Source: Porites lobata (lineage: Eukaryota > Cnidaria > Anthozoa > Scleractinia > Poritidae). From it: a stretch of 64,000 bases of DNA. The notes under the pieces were generated by a model. The model saw only the letters and a program-made list of their open reading frames with translations. It ran no database searches and was not told the origin of the DNA. The stretch lies in NCBI GenBank assembly GCA_942486035.1, contig CALNXK010000162.1, positions 565,001 to 629,000 on the forward strand, given 5' to 3'. Positions 1-11,072 of the stretch are shown here, one piece after another. The first letter of the stretch is position 1, and every line of letters starts with the position of its first letter. Made by a program: the position numbers and the translations under genes.

Positions 1-581
1 AAAGGAAACAAAACAGACAACTGGAAATGAGGCTACCGATAGGGTTAAGGCTCATGTTCGGTTTTGTTCCTCTTTTTCCGAAAAAAACAGTTATGATTAT
101 CCCGTCTATACCTTGGTTAGCTTGATCAAGTGTTCTTCATCAAAAGTTCAAATGTATTCCGGAGCGGAATGCAAATGAACCAGCCAAAGGGCTTCCCTTG
201 ACTTATTTTTCGTTTTGAGGCAAGAAATTTTAAGTGCTGAATATATCGAATACCAGTTTTCCTAGTTTGAAGGTCTTTAAAGCTCTTGCACAGCTCGCTG
301 ATTTGCCATTTGCTTGAAAATGCACCCACTTTGAGTCTATGTCCTATCTTCTCAAAATGCATCAGTCATTTATAGATTTGGCCAGAGCTAAAAGCGAAGT
401 TTCCGTTTCTATACTTATGATAAAAGCAATCAAATTTAAACTAATAACATGAACTTTAAGCCAATAAGAAATAAAGAAATAAGGAGCCTTAGGCATCAGT
501 TCGCCTTTAGAGGGAGCGGCTAAATGATTAAGAAAAAATGTCCCGCTGAAGTTATTTAGGCAATAGAAAACGTTTTCCGTC
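1..581. other. intergenic, nothing recognised
   Basis: AT-rich single-copy-looking sequence. The short open frames here have no recognisable motif and I see no internal repeat. No gene is supported. Confidence 0.5.
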
Positions 582-691
582 TTTGCATAGCTTGATATAA
601 ACACGAGAGGGGTTGGGAGAATGAATTCGAGGGTTTGCATAACTGGCGAGAATTCTCCCAACCCCTCGAGTGTTTATATCAGGATATGCAA
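582..691. repeat. Short foldback (MITE-like hairpin)
   Basis: Two roughly 39-bp arms (582-620 and 653-691) are inverted copies of each other. The outer part reads tttgcatagcttgatataaa and the inner part is GGGGTTGGGAGA-rich. They surround a spacer of about 30 bp. The compact hairpin with no coding capacity fits a tiny non-autonomous DNA transposon. I could not identify a clean target-site duplication. Confidence 0.6.
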
Positions 692-1552
692 ACACAGGAA
701 AAAAACAAACATTATGATGAGAAGATGGAATCATAATGTCATTTTATTTCGAGGAATTACCCGTTTCTTATCAGCAGTGTGCAGGCGGTGGTTCCCTGGC
801 CAATCAGGAGATCGAACGTGTTTAGTGCTGTATAAAAGACTAGTTATGTGTTTCGCGCGGTCCTTCCAACTATTACCATCAACCTGTACTAGTGACATCC
901 CTTTGACGCTTAGTTGAAAATTTTTCCCACCACCTCCCCAGTCTCCGACCTGCCACCGTCTACATCTTCTTATAGTTTTATCGTCTTTAGTTTGCCGTAA
1001 GTATTTGCTAATTTGTGGCGGATTTTTGTCCCCACCTTTCCTGAAGAGATGTTAATTAGTTAGTTTTATCATTGGTTTCAATTAAAAACGTCACGCTTGT
1101 GGCCATTTATCCCAAACAGTTGAGATTCTTGCTCGGGTCATCTCTTCAGCAAACTCTCTTGTTTAGAGCATTGATTAAAAGAGAAATTCTTACCTGTCGC
1201 GAAGTCCTGTACACGAAGCTTGTACGCGTAACCAAGCCTTGTTTTGCAAAAAAGATGCTTTCCAAAATACGGGTTTTTCTCGCTTAAAATGTCAGCTCAA
1301 GCGAAAAAAAAAAAAAAAATGACGCAGCATATTTCTAAAGATTTTTCAAGTATCAACCGAAGAGGAAATGGGTAAATAAAGTAAACTTGTCTAGTTTTTC
1401 AACTCAAAACCTTTTTCAAATTCGTACTTGCGTGATCAGCGCGCGAAAAGCAAAACCATGTTTACATACTCTCATGCAAACACGCCTTTCGGCCAATCAG
1501 AGTGTGTGTACTATCTTAGTCATTTGATAAAACTAAATATGAAAGTCATATA
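692..1552. other. intergenic, nothing recognised
   Basis: AT-rich sequence with a homopolymer A run near 1303-1319. Short open frames lack motifs. No gene, repeat copy or transposon end was recognised. Confidence 0.5.
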
Positions 1553-2215
1553 TATGAACTCGATAACGCTCTTGAAGATTTCACTTAAATCTCACGAACA
1601 TCAAGGCTGCTATTGTTGGAAAAAGCTCCCTTGAACAATTTTGGAAAACAGTTCCCAGTGCCGAGAAATACTGCTGCACGTACAATAAGTAATGGCGTAA
1701 TTCCGTTGCTATGACAACTGCGATTTCATTGAAACCCTTATCATAACAACAGTTCATCTTTATCTAATACAACTGTGCTCACCCCCGCAATTTTTCCAAA
1801 TCTTTGTTTATAGCCTTGAGTTTATTCTCAAACGTAGGAGGTATTGACCTTGGATAACTGCGCCGAACCACAAGTGCAATAACAAGTTGGATTGTTTTTT
1901 TGCACGAAATGTTGCTAATTAAGGACAGCTTTTTAATAAAATCAAATTTGCAAAAACCTTTAAAAAATGTTTCCTCAGTGCGAGATTTGGGTCTTGAAAA
2001 TATTTTTTCAATTCCGACATTTAGAGGTACTTTTTTTTCTGTATTTATAATGGATTGTTTAAATTAGCCATGATGATACTTTAATCTTGACTTGCCTGGT
2101 AATATTCATTATGTCTTTCAAACCCTTGGCGAACAATCTCCAGTATACCCTCCTAATCAAAAGAACGTTTTATTAATGTAAAAGCCATTGGTAAACTAAG
2201 TAAATGCTAGAACAC
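1553..2215. repeat. Duplicated spacer, copy alpha part 1
   Basis: This block is colinear with 7050-7645 (beta) and with 38285-38760 plus 39031-39200 (gamma). For example, the stretch on either side of aaaaagctcccttgaac and of gtaggaggtattgacctt recurs in all three. Its proximal half corresponds to one arm of the large inverted repeat that is complete at 37480-38690. It is non-coding. Confidence 0.75.
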
Positions 2216-3220
2216 AATCGCCGACAAAATGAGTTGAAACACTTCGCCCAAAACTGGGCTTTTTTACGTTTTGTTAACTTCAAAAGGAGGAAATATCGCT
2301 TTCCTCCCCCATCCCCTCCGTGCAATGTTGTGCCCTTGTTCTAGCTACCAAGAGAAAACAACAAACACCCCAACTTTGAATGGAGGGGACAGGGGAGGGT
2401 TACGGATTCTTTTGCTCTCCGAAGTTACCCTATTAACAACACTTTTGTCGCCGATTGTCTGAATCTCAAAAGTGGCCGCACGTCCTTGAGAAAGTTAATT
2501 GAATTCATGTCTTTATGCTGGGATGTAAGACCCCTGGTGGCTTTTTATTTGTTGTTTTCGACTTCATCATACCTATTTTAGAACAATTAGAATAAGACGA
2601 TTTCGTTTTTTTCAGTGCGTGACATTTCGTGTCACGCTTAACCGTGCCTTGACATCGTGCGATGTGGCGCGTCGCGCACGATTTCTTATTCTCTCCTTTA
2701 TCGAAACGCATCGAAACAAAGAACAATGTGAAAAGGATAGGAAACGTAATAGATTTCTAGGCATTAAAGTAGTTATAATGGCTAAAATTGCTCTTTAGGA
2801 GGAATTTCCACAAGTAACCACGATGAGTATAAAATCAAATAATTATCTGTTAAGAACAAAGTTGGTTACTCGTGGTTACTCGTGGCCAGTCTCCTCCTGA
2901 CCTAAAAAGTTTCTACTGTAAAGTACATTCTTCAAAGATCCTTATGGGTATATGGGCAACGAATCTGCTGCACAGATTTAGCGATGCAATGCAGCTTTGC
3001 TGTGCGTTAGAATTTGGAACCTTTTCCTTGAAAATTCTCCTGCGCATAGCAATCATGGCTAATTTATTGTCCATCCCATCCTTTTCAAATAGCCAAACTT
3101 CGAATAAACACTTCGAACTTACTAGGGATATATTCAGATACAATATATTATCTGCCATCGATTCGTACCGACCACACTTAGTTACCAGAGGAAAATCAGT
3201 CATTTTTAATAGTAATGTAG
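2216..3220. other. intergenic, not found in other spacer copies
   Basis: This segment lies between the two halves of spacer copy alpha, so it is extra sequence relative to beta and gamma. The open frames on both strands at about 2872-3225 overlap each other and carry no motif. A small inverted motif (taaccacga / tcgtggtta) occurs at 2815-2885. No gene is supported. Confidence 0.45.
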
Positions 3221-4140
3221 ATTAGCCTCACTTTCTCTACCGATATCGCCGAGCACAATAACTGTTAAACCGATTCCCTTATCAAGACACGAACCAACGC
3301 ATGCACATGATTTGATTCTCTCCTTACCTTGTTTTAGTTACCTAAAGCATTTTTTCCGAAACCCTGAACGAAAACATTTAGACGAAATTGAAAAAAATAA
3401 CAGCTGCATTTTCATTTTTCTCTACTTCAGATCAGAAAGGTGTGAATGATCCCACTTCAAACAGTCTAGGAATACTCTGCGGGCATAAAGCGGACGCCTT
3501 CGGTTGAATCGGTTAATAGACATTAGATGGCGTTTAGATGAGGCCATTAAAAGTTGGTTGTAATTGCGCCTACAGATCGATTAGAATAGTATTACATGTG
3601 GTAATAAACCGAATTTCCGTTTTTATTAGTTACAGGCCTTGTGCCGGAAGGCAGTTGTTTGACTTGTTTTGTTAGTCATTTGCAATAGTATGCAAACTCA
3701 AAAAAAGTGAAAGGTAAATGAGCCATTGAGGGGTGAATTGGAGAGCAAGGTCAACTGGGAAAAGCCAATAGAAAATGCCTACAAAGATCGATTACAACAG
3801 TATTTAATGTGGTAACAAGCCTCCGTATTTTCTTTTGTTAGTAGATACGGGCCTTCTGTCGGATAGTAGTTGTTTGACTTGTTTTATTATTCATTTGCAT
3901 AAGTAGAGGGGGTTATTGGAGGGCATGGTTTATAGCTACATGTATAACAATAAAGAAAAGAAATAGAGTGGTTTGAATTTATCCTCAAGTTACTTTTTAA
4001 ATTTTGACAAAAAAAAAATATTGCTTAATAAAAAACAGTTTGCGCATAGATAAATATATCAATGAATTAATCAACAATATAATGTAGCTTATCAATATTA
4101 AAACGTTTAAATAGCCAGCAGCCTGAAGGCAATAAGTCTT
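3221..4140. repeat. Duplicated spacer, copy alpha part 2
   Basis: This block is colinear with 7950-8720 (beta) and 39930-40945 (gamma). Shared landmarks include tgtggtaataaaccga, a doubled motif around gttgtttgacttgtttt, and the closing cctgaaggcaataagtctt. The doubled motif (once near 3650 and again near 3860) is itself an internal direct repeat of roughly 200 bp. It is non-coding. Confidence 0.8.
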
Positions 4141-4254
4141 AAACAAGTCAACAAACAAAACTTACAAAGTTCTGTATAAGAAATTAACCGTCAGTTTTGA
4201 CGCGTTTTGGCCCTGTTGTTAGTTGTTAGTTGTGAAATTTTCTTTCTCATTAAT

Positions 4255-4905
4255 AACCATGAATTTTAATACTTCAAGTATATATTAGAGGAAGACTGGT
4301 AGTGTCCATCATAGCTTAATAAATGCAACACCTGCTTATTTGAGAGAGGGTATTACACATGCAGTAATATCGTTTTTCGGAGCCAAACAACAGATGAAGT
4401 AAATTTTGAAAAAGCTTTCAAAGCTGCGGTTAAACCAATTAAGTAAGCAATGACAAGTTTACTAAGACGCAAAACCTTCGGATTTCTTAATTAGAAACCA
4501 ACTTTACCCACATTCGAGTTGCTATTCGTTTCTTTCTTAGAACCATTTTATTTTTGCATTTATCTAATTGCTATTTTAATTGACTTTATGCCACGCCCTG
4601 CGCGTGTAACCCTCGTTAAATATAGTCGCTTATCTTATCTTATCTTATTTTTGTTTGTGTCCTCTAGAACTTATTTTTATGATGAATTCTGATATATCGA
4701 AAGTGGCCTATTGTAGTACTGTCCTTGTAGTACCGTCTGCCAAGGCCTTCTCGGTCTCAATGCTTTTCTGTGACGTTTCGGACCACGTGACCCAAAACGC
4801 ATAAGCCGTTTTGAATAATGAGGCTTAAGAACTTTTAAGAACACCAACATAGGGTGCATAGGTTCTTATTTCGTTGTACGATTTTTCTTTTCAATTCAGT
4901 TTTAT
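4255..4905. repeat. Remnant of the D-block tail
   Basis: 4255-4460 matches the end of D1 (34820-34945) and D2 (50690-50835). 4640-4905 matches 51480-51760 and, in part, 58660-58800. In the alpha copy these tails follow the spacer directly, without a GPCR block. The receptor-bearing part of this unit is therefore probably deleted. Confidence 0.7.
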
Positions 4906-5605
4906 TACTGGGCTGCCTGTGGCGCAGCCCAGTTATAAATTCGGCTCGGTTTTTTCTGGCTCAAATCGCACTCCGGCGTGTTCAGCGCGTGCTTGAGATA
5001 TAAGAGAATGTGTAGAATAGATCAGCGGACTTCAGCAGAGTACATTCCGAGCACCTGGAAGTGATTCAAAGCTATTAGCAATCTATCTTCGGTGAAAGCA
5101 TACAAATACAAACATACGAATGTAAACGCTGTTGATGGTTAGCCCACAGTCTGAAAGATGGCAAGGGTACATTTTGGAAGTGGTATAGTTCATAAATATC
5201 CTATGCGAGAGACCCATTTACAAGCGAACTCTTCCGAGTGAGTCTTTATCAGGAAACCTTGTACAGTAAGTGAGCTACCCGCTGAGTTTAGAAGCGCTAA
5301 AAGAATCACCCGAATCAACTGTTAAACTCAAACTGTTCCTTACGTAAACATTACGAGCAACTGGATCAGTGAAATTCAACAGTGTTTTTGATCAACACCA
5401 CAGCCTTATGGAAGAATTCAGTACTTCAAAAGCCAGCTTTTAGGTAACAATATTCTTGCTTTTACATTTAACTTTTGTATCAATTTCATTGATTTTATTT
5501 TATTTTTTTGTTTTTATCATCATTTATGCAATTATTGTAATCGCGTATTTAGTGATTGATCTTCTATTGCCGTATGTAGATGTTTACACAGAGGCTGTTG
5601 TTATT
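4906..5605. other. intergenic, nothing coding recognised
   Basis: Apart from a short palindrome at about 4910-4937 (ctgggctgcctgtggcgcag and its complement), no repeat or coding feature is recognised. Confidence 0.45.
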
Positions 5606-5840
5606 TCAAGTAAAAAATAACGCGGGTAAGAACGAACGACGTTTCGGTGTCATGTTGACGACATTTTTAAATTCAAAATGATTGCTGATAAACTGAAAAA
5701 AAAGTTTGGCTAATGATAACCAAAAATGAAACGAGCAAAGTCGCGCACTGAAAAGTTTTGCTCATGACAAACAGTTCCCTGTCCTTAAGTTGGCTCGATA
5801 TAGTCATTCATAACGATTCTTGAGATTAACCGTCCTTTTA
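5606..5840. repeat. Spacer copy beta, start (matches 37390-37640)
   Basis: This stretch is colinear with the sequence just upstream of the intact GPCR at 36449-37378, including gacgacatttt and gcactgaaaagttttgctc. It is also the outer part of the left arm of the inverted-repeat unit seen complete at 37480-38690. Here that arm is interrupted by the transposon starting near 5862. Confidence 0.65.
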
Positions 5841-5861
5841 TATGACCTCTTAGTTTCAGGA

Positions 5862-6712
5862 TTATTGAAATATTGTGAGGCAGTACAATAAGGGCTACAA
5901 TTCGCTAATATATTTTGTCAGAAATTTTGTTTTTACAACTGAGAGCCCTCATTATTCAGGGTACTGCCTCCAAGTTTCATTTTTCGTGCACAACAGTAGT
6001 TAGCATTTTTGCATACACTCTTTTTTTTTATAGGAATATATTTTATAAGAATATCGAGGCTGAAATTTGCGAAATTTTAAAAATATTTTAAGAATAAAGC
6101 CGAGGCTGGGATTTTGAAAAGGATAGATATAATTTTGGCTGCCTTTGTCATTCCGCTAACACCATGCACACATTTCTCATGTATAGACAACCCTCGCTGG
6201 TTAACAAAGAGTTTACTGCAGTGATTACACTTAATTGTCCTTGACATAGTAGAAACAAAATAGGGTACTTTCGTTTCCATCACGCTATTTCTGTGCGAAA
6301 TGCTTTTTCTAAAGCCAAAAGGGCCAAGTTTCGTTTGACGTGACATCTTGACCTCGCTGACTGCAACGAAAAGCGATGGAGCATGTGCACAATGTAACGC
6401 GATACAGATCTAGATACCAAACACTTGTGATTGATGTCATAAGCTATAATTCAAGAATAATACAAGAATATTTTCAGCCTAAAATCGGCAGAAAAATAAG
6501 AATATTCAGCCTGGGCTGGAAAGACAACATTCTTATAAAAAAAGAGAGTATTTCAAATGCATTGTTAGTTGCTGCTGTTCACGTAAAAATTAAACTTGGA
6601 GACAATACCCTTGAATAATAAGAGGCTTTCACTTGTAAACAATAAACTTCGGATAAAAAATTAGCGAATCGTAGCCCTTATTTTACTGCGTTACAATATA
6701 TCAATAATATTG
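5862..6712. mobile_element. Long-TIR DNA transposon with zinc-finger ORF remnant
   Basis: Inverted arms of about 190-250 bp face each other (5862-6060 and 6460-6712). Near-matching landmarks are aataagggctac, gagccctcattattca versus its complement, and the tctccaagttt block. Motifs of the form gaatat...gaggctg recur near both ends (about 6050, 6100, 6470 and 6500), resembling subterminal transposase-binding repeats. The interior holds a minus-strand C2H2 zinc-finger ORF. It interrupts the left arm of a duplicated spacer. The superfamily was not assigned because no DDE motif is visible. Confidence 0.7.
6077..6346 (-). CDS. C2H2 zinc-finger fragment inside TIR element
   Basis: An 89-residue frame contains one clear C2H2 finger. 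The cysteines are in KCNHCSKLF (about residues 39-47) and the histidines in SIHEKCVHG (about 54-62), with spacing CX2C-X12-HX4H. No further domain is present and the C-terminus runs into low-complexity sequence near the element arm. Such a finger could be the DNA-binding N-terminus of a degraded transposase or a captured gene fragment. The location inside a TIR element favours the former. Expression and function are unknown. Confidence 0.4.
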   Translation of the reverse strand: MSRQTKLGPFGFRKSISHRNSVMETKVPYFVSTMSRTIKCNHCSKLFVNQRGLSIHEKCVHGVSGMTKAAKIISILFKIPASALFLKYF

Positions 6713-7645
6713 CGACTCAAACGTCTCCTAAAACAACGTTTCATCGGCAAGAATCTCAATTTTTAAAAAAGAAAACCATCCAGCGGTTTAAATATTATTT
6801 GCCAATTTGTCAAAGTAGACGGCCAAAATGTTATCAAACCGCTAGCAAGAGCGCTTCGATACATAATAATAAAAATCCTTCTTTCTAGCCTATTTCTATA
6901 CAATCTTTCACACTCATAGATTGTTACTACTATGAGGTAAAATTGCATGTCAAAAGCACTTTGTTTTCTGCAGATAACGGCCAAACTACAAGATTATCCA
7001 TTTTTACTGTATTTCTAATCATAAAAACTCCATCCAAAAATATCTCGACATCGTTCTTAAAGATTTCACTTAAATCGCACGAACATCGAGGCTGCTATTG
7101 GAGGAAAAAGCTCCCTTGAACGATTTTGGAAAAACAGTTCCCAGTGCCGAGAAATACTGCTGCACATAAAATAGGTAATGACGTCATTCCGTTGCTATGA
7201 CAACTGCGATGTCATTGAACCCTTATCATAACAAGTTTTTATCATTATCTAATACAACTGTGCTCACCCCCGGCAATTCTTCCAAATCTTTGTTTATAGC
7301 AACGGAGTTTATTCTCAAACGTAGGAGGTATTGACCTTGAATAACTGCGCCGAGCTACAAGTGCAATAACAAGTTGGATTTTTTTTTTGCACGAAATGCT
7401 GCTAATTACGGACAGTTTTTTTATAAAATCAAATTTGCAAGAACCTTTAAAAAAATGTTTTCTCAGTGCGAGATTTGGGTCTAGAAAATATTTTATCTAT
7501 CATTGTTAAGAGACTACTTTCTTTTACTTTTTTTTTTTTTCAATTCCGACATTTAGAGGTACCTTTTTCCGTATTTATAATGGATTGTTTAAATTAGCCA
7601 TGATGATACTTTAATCTTGCCTTAATGCCTGGCAATATTTAATGT
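6713..7645. repeat. Spacer copy beta, inverted-repeat right arm and beyond
   Basis: This is homologous to 38080-38760 and 39031-39170 (gamma) and to 1553-2110 (alpha). It contains the same arm as the large inverted repeat (for example aaaaagctcccttgaac and gttgctatgacaactgcgat). It is non-coding. Confidence 0.75.
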
Positions 7646-7932
7646 CAAAAGTAGGTTAAGTTTGATCGTCCGGGTGAACGTCGTCCTGAATAGGACTGTT
7701 GTTGTTGACAGTGATTGACGTTTCGACAACCTGTGCGGTACTCATCTTCAGAGTCAAAGTGAGTTGTATCACGTTTGTTGATGGTATTATACCCTGGTTA
7801 TTGGTCTGATTGGTCAATTACTTTGACTCTGAAGATGGCTACCGCACAGGTTGTTGAAACGTCAGTCACTGTAAACAACAAGAGTCCTATTCAAGACTAC
7901 GTTCACCCGGACGATCAAACTCAACCTTTTGA
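7646..7932. mobile_element. Hairpin MITE (arms about 120 bp)
   Basis: Imperfect inverted arms at 7646-7763 and 7818-7932 pair over almost their whole length. The outer ends are caaaagtaggttaagtttga and its complement. Internal landmarks are tgatcgtccgggtgaacg and aacctgtgcggta. The loop is about 55 bp. It sits between spacer segments that are adjacent in other copies, so it is an insertion specific to this copy. Confidence 0.75.
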
Positions 7933-7949
7933 AGTGACTCCTGGGTTCA

Positions 7950-9613
7950 CACCTTTCACAGTATTAAATGTGGTAATAAACCGATGTTCCGTTTTTATTA
8001 GTTTACAGGCCTTGTGCCGGATGGCAGTTGTTTGACTTGTTTTGTTAGTCATTTGCATTAGTATGCAAACTCAAAAAAAAAAGTGGAAGGTAAATGAGCC
8101 ATTGAGGGGTGAATTGGAGAGCATGGTTTATAGCTACATGTATAACAACAACAACAAAAAGGAAGTAGTCTGGTTTGAATTTATCCTCATTTACTTTCAA
8201 TTTTCTTTTGTTCTTAGGTATTTTGATCCTTGCCAAAAACGAAGAGGGCTTAATAAAAACTGTTTGCCCATAAATAAATAAATAATATGGCTTATTATGT
8301 TTTGTAGCATTTAAATTGCCTGTCTGAAGGCAATAAGTCTCAACTGGGAAAAATCAATAGAAAATGCCTACAGATCGATTACAGTGGTATTTAATGTTGT
8401 AACAAGCCTCCGTATTTTCTTTTGTTAGTAGTTACGGGCCTTCTGTCGGATAGTAGTTGTTTGACTTGTTTTATTATTCATTTGCATAAGTAGAGGAGGT
8501 TATTGGAGAGTATGGTTTATAGCTACATGTATAACAATGAAGAAAAGAAATAGAGTTGTTTGAATTTATCCTCCAGTTACTTTTTAAATTTTGACAAAAA
8601 AAATATTGCTTAACAAAAAACAGTTTGAGCGTAAATAAATATATGAGTGAATTAATCAACAATATTAATGAAGCTTACCAGTTTTAAAACATTTTAATGG
8701 CCACCTGCCTGAAGGCAATAAGTCTTAAACGACCAATACTACCGTAGGTAAGCTGTAGTTGTCATAGCCTACCTTTGGCATAAACAGTTTGAACAGGCTT
8801 TAATTCCACAGCTAACAGGTGCTTTTCAAGTAACTTCGCGGAAAATCCTCTTAATCGATTTCGCTTGCTGAAAAACTGATAAAACGTTTCTGACACGTTT
8901 AATAAAGAATGGAAGAAAGTTCAACTTATTTGATAAAAGTACATCAGAATATTCGCTTTGTGGACGAATAGTTCTGTATTAATCCTTATTTAGTAACTGA
9001 GCTCTAACGCAAATATTCTTGTACCTTCTTAACCTGAAAGAATAACACGTCTCATAATCGACAGTGGGTTGGATGACTTTTTTAGAGATTAATAAATGTC
9101 TGAGTTAACATATGACAGCTGTGAACTAGCGGCAGGTCCTTCTACGGAATACCCATTACTTGAGAAATATCACTTAGTTATGGAAAAACACGAATGATTA
9201 TCCCAGACATGCACAGAATTAGTCACTGCAGCCACTTAGCTTTTGATTAAACTTTTTCCTCTTGGTATACTTATTCACATTAACCTTCTTCATTCCTTTT
9301 ATGAACAGTTTTGTGAGGAGCTGTCGTGTTTACATTCACTTCGCGATAGATTAAGAACCTTGCATGGGGAACAGATAAGCAGGTGAAATTTATGCATGCA
9401 ACTTAAGGCAAACATGAACCATCACTCTTCCTTTTTGGGGTAAGACTGACGCAATTTAATTCAATGACAGCCCAGCGTTAAATACGCGTACCAAGAAGCA
9501 ACTTTTAACGTAAATGGATCAAGCCAATTAGATTGCTTTTGAAAACAAAACAATGACCTTATGTCGTCCACAGGCTCCATTTCCCGTCACGTGTTCTCTA
9601 ACGTGTCCTTAAA
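7950..9613. repeat. Duplicated spacer, copy beta
   Basis: This is colinear with 39930-41845 (gamma) over its whole length and with 3590-4140 (alpha) over the first part. The homology stops at 9613, where the 3' end of Ngaro-A begins. In gamma the corresponding empty position is near 41838-41845. It is non-coding. Confidence 0.85.
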
Positions 9614-9834
9614 TTTTTATATCAAGCCATTTTTTCGGTAAGAAGGACGCTGAAAACTTTGCCTTGCGTGACAAGAGTTCTGCGTGGCGGCGCACTTGTT
9701 TGCTGAGGGGGTAAAAACAGAGTCGGATTTGGTTGGAGAAAATTGGCCACTAAAGGTGACGAACGTTATTTTCAAGATCTGCCAATATATAATAAACTAA
9801 ATATCTTGTCAGCAAAGGTGGGGGAAAAAACCGC
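9614..9834 (-). repeat. Ngaro-A repeat B2
   Basis: A direct repeat of 10130-10353 with small indels. Both begin tttttatatc and end ggtgggggaaaaaaccgc. It forms the outer 3' terminus of the element. Confidence 0.75.
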
Positions 9835-10129
9835 CACCCACTAAGACAAGAAAGAGAAACACACTAGGAATTAATTCGCAGGCAGGCGGAAGGGGAGGTG
9901 GTGGAAAATGATGAAAATTGGTTCAAACAAGCGATGTGAAGAACGTGATGATGAGCGATCGAAAGGGGCGAGCGCATGGAAAAGCGCGCTTAAGAACGAT
10001 ATAGTCCGGAACGCCCTAAACTCTGTTTGGCTGGAAGTAAGATAAGCTTGGAACCTGCCGCCTTAGCCTGCAAACCATTATCAAATGCCTTTCCATAAAA
10101 TCCCATTATGATGTCGTCATAACGGTGTC

Positions 10130-10353
10130 TTTTTATATCGAGCCATTTTTTTTGGTAAGAAGGACACTGAAAACTTTGCATTGCGTGACCAAGAGCTTTG
10201 CGTGGCGGCGCACTTGTTTACTGAGGAGGTAAACACAGAGTCGGATTTGGTTGGAGAAAATTTGGCCACCGAAGGTGACGAACTTTATTTTCAAGATCTG
10301 CCAATATATAATAAACTAAATATCTCTTCAACAAAGGTGGGGGAAAAAACCGC
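10130..10353 (-). repeat. Ngaro-A repeat B1
   Basis: Internal copy of the terminal repeat at 9614-9834. The 295-bp interval between them (9835-10129) occupies the position of A2 in the Ngaro layout. It cannot be confirmed because A1 is lost. The closing ggtggggg-aaa-ccgc motif resembles the end of the Ngaro-C B repeat. Confidence 0.75.
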
Positions 10354-10424
10354 TAAAGAGCCACAGAATGTGGCACCTCCACCAAGACGCCACCAGAGCC
10401 CGTTGGCAAGTAGGTCGGGAAGTT

Positions 10425-10808
10425 GCAGCCCTTGCGTGACCAACTATACCAACCGACTAGAGAGCTATCAAAGCTTAAAACATGAATCCTTCATATTGCG
10501 TTAACAAATGATGCAGCCCTCGTCTGACCATCACTCCTTTTTTTTTTTTTTTTTTTGGATACAGCGAAACAGACTATGCAATGAAGAAACGCACTGCAGA
10601 GTCCTTGTATGAGATGATGCAGCCCCTGTCTGACCATCATCGCATACACACGCGGTGTTGTGAAATGTTACGATTTTAAAGTACTACAAACACGTCATGG
10701 TGCAGCCCTTGCAAGACCACCAACTACCAACTAGGTAGAAGGGCCCCTGAGTGGAGCGAAAAGTTCTACACATGTCAGACAAGATGCATGGCAGCCCATG
10801 TCTGACCC
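10425..10808 (-). repeat. Five spaced copies of a 3'-region motif
   Basis: Copies of gcagccc-tg-ctgacc (plus-strand reading) start at 10425, 10513, 10619, 10702 and 10791, spaced 83-106 bp apart. They lie between the recombinase ORF and B1, which is the 3' non-coding region on the minus strand. The same motif occurs in the same place in Ngaro-C. Confidence 0.7.
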
Positions 10809-10839
10809 CTGCGAAATTAAATTCCTTGTAATGTAGAAT

Positions 10840-11039
10840 TACGAATGTAAAGCTTAAAGGCATCAGACTTCCATCGGCCAAGAACGCGAATCTGGGCGTC
10901 AGAAAAACCTTTGTCTGCTGCGAGACAGGCTGCGCCGATGCGAAAGCTGTGATTTTGATAGCGTTGAGCATTCAAACCACAGAAATTTAAGCAGCGCTAA
11001 GTTCCGTGTTAAATTGGTTAACCGTAATGGGTGTATTGC

Positions 11040-11072
<33 letters not shown>

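Noticed and set aside
10181..10504. 107-codon plus-strand ORF
   Set aside because: It lies antisense within repeat B1 and the 3' region of Ngaro-A; nothing in it resembles a known protein.
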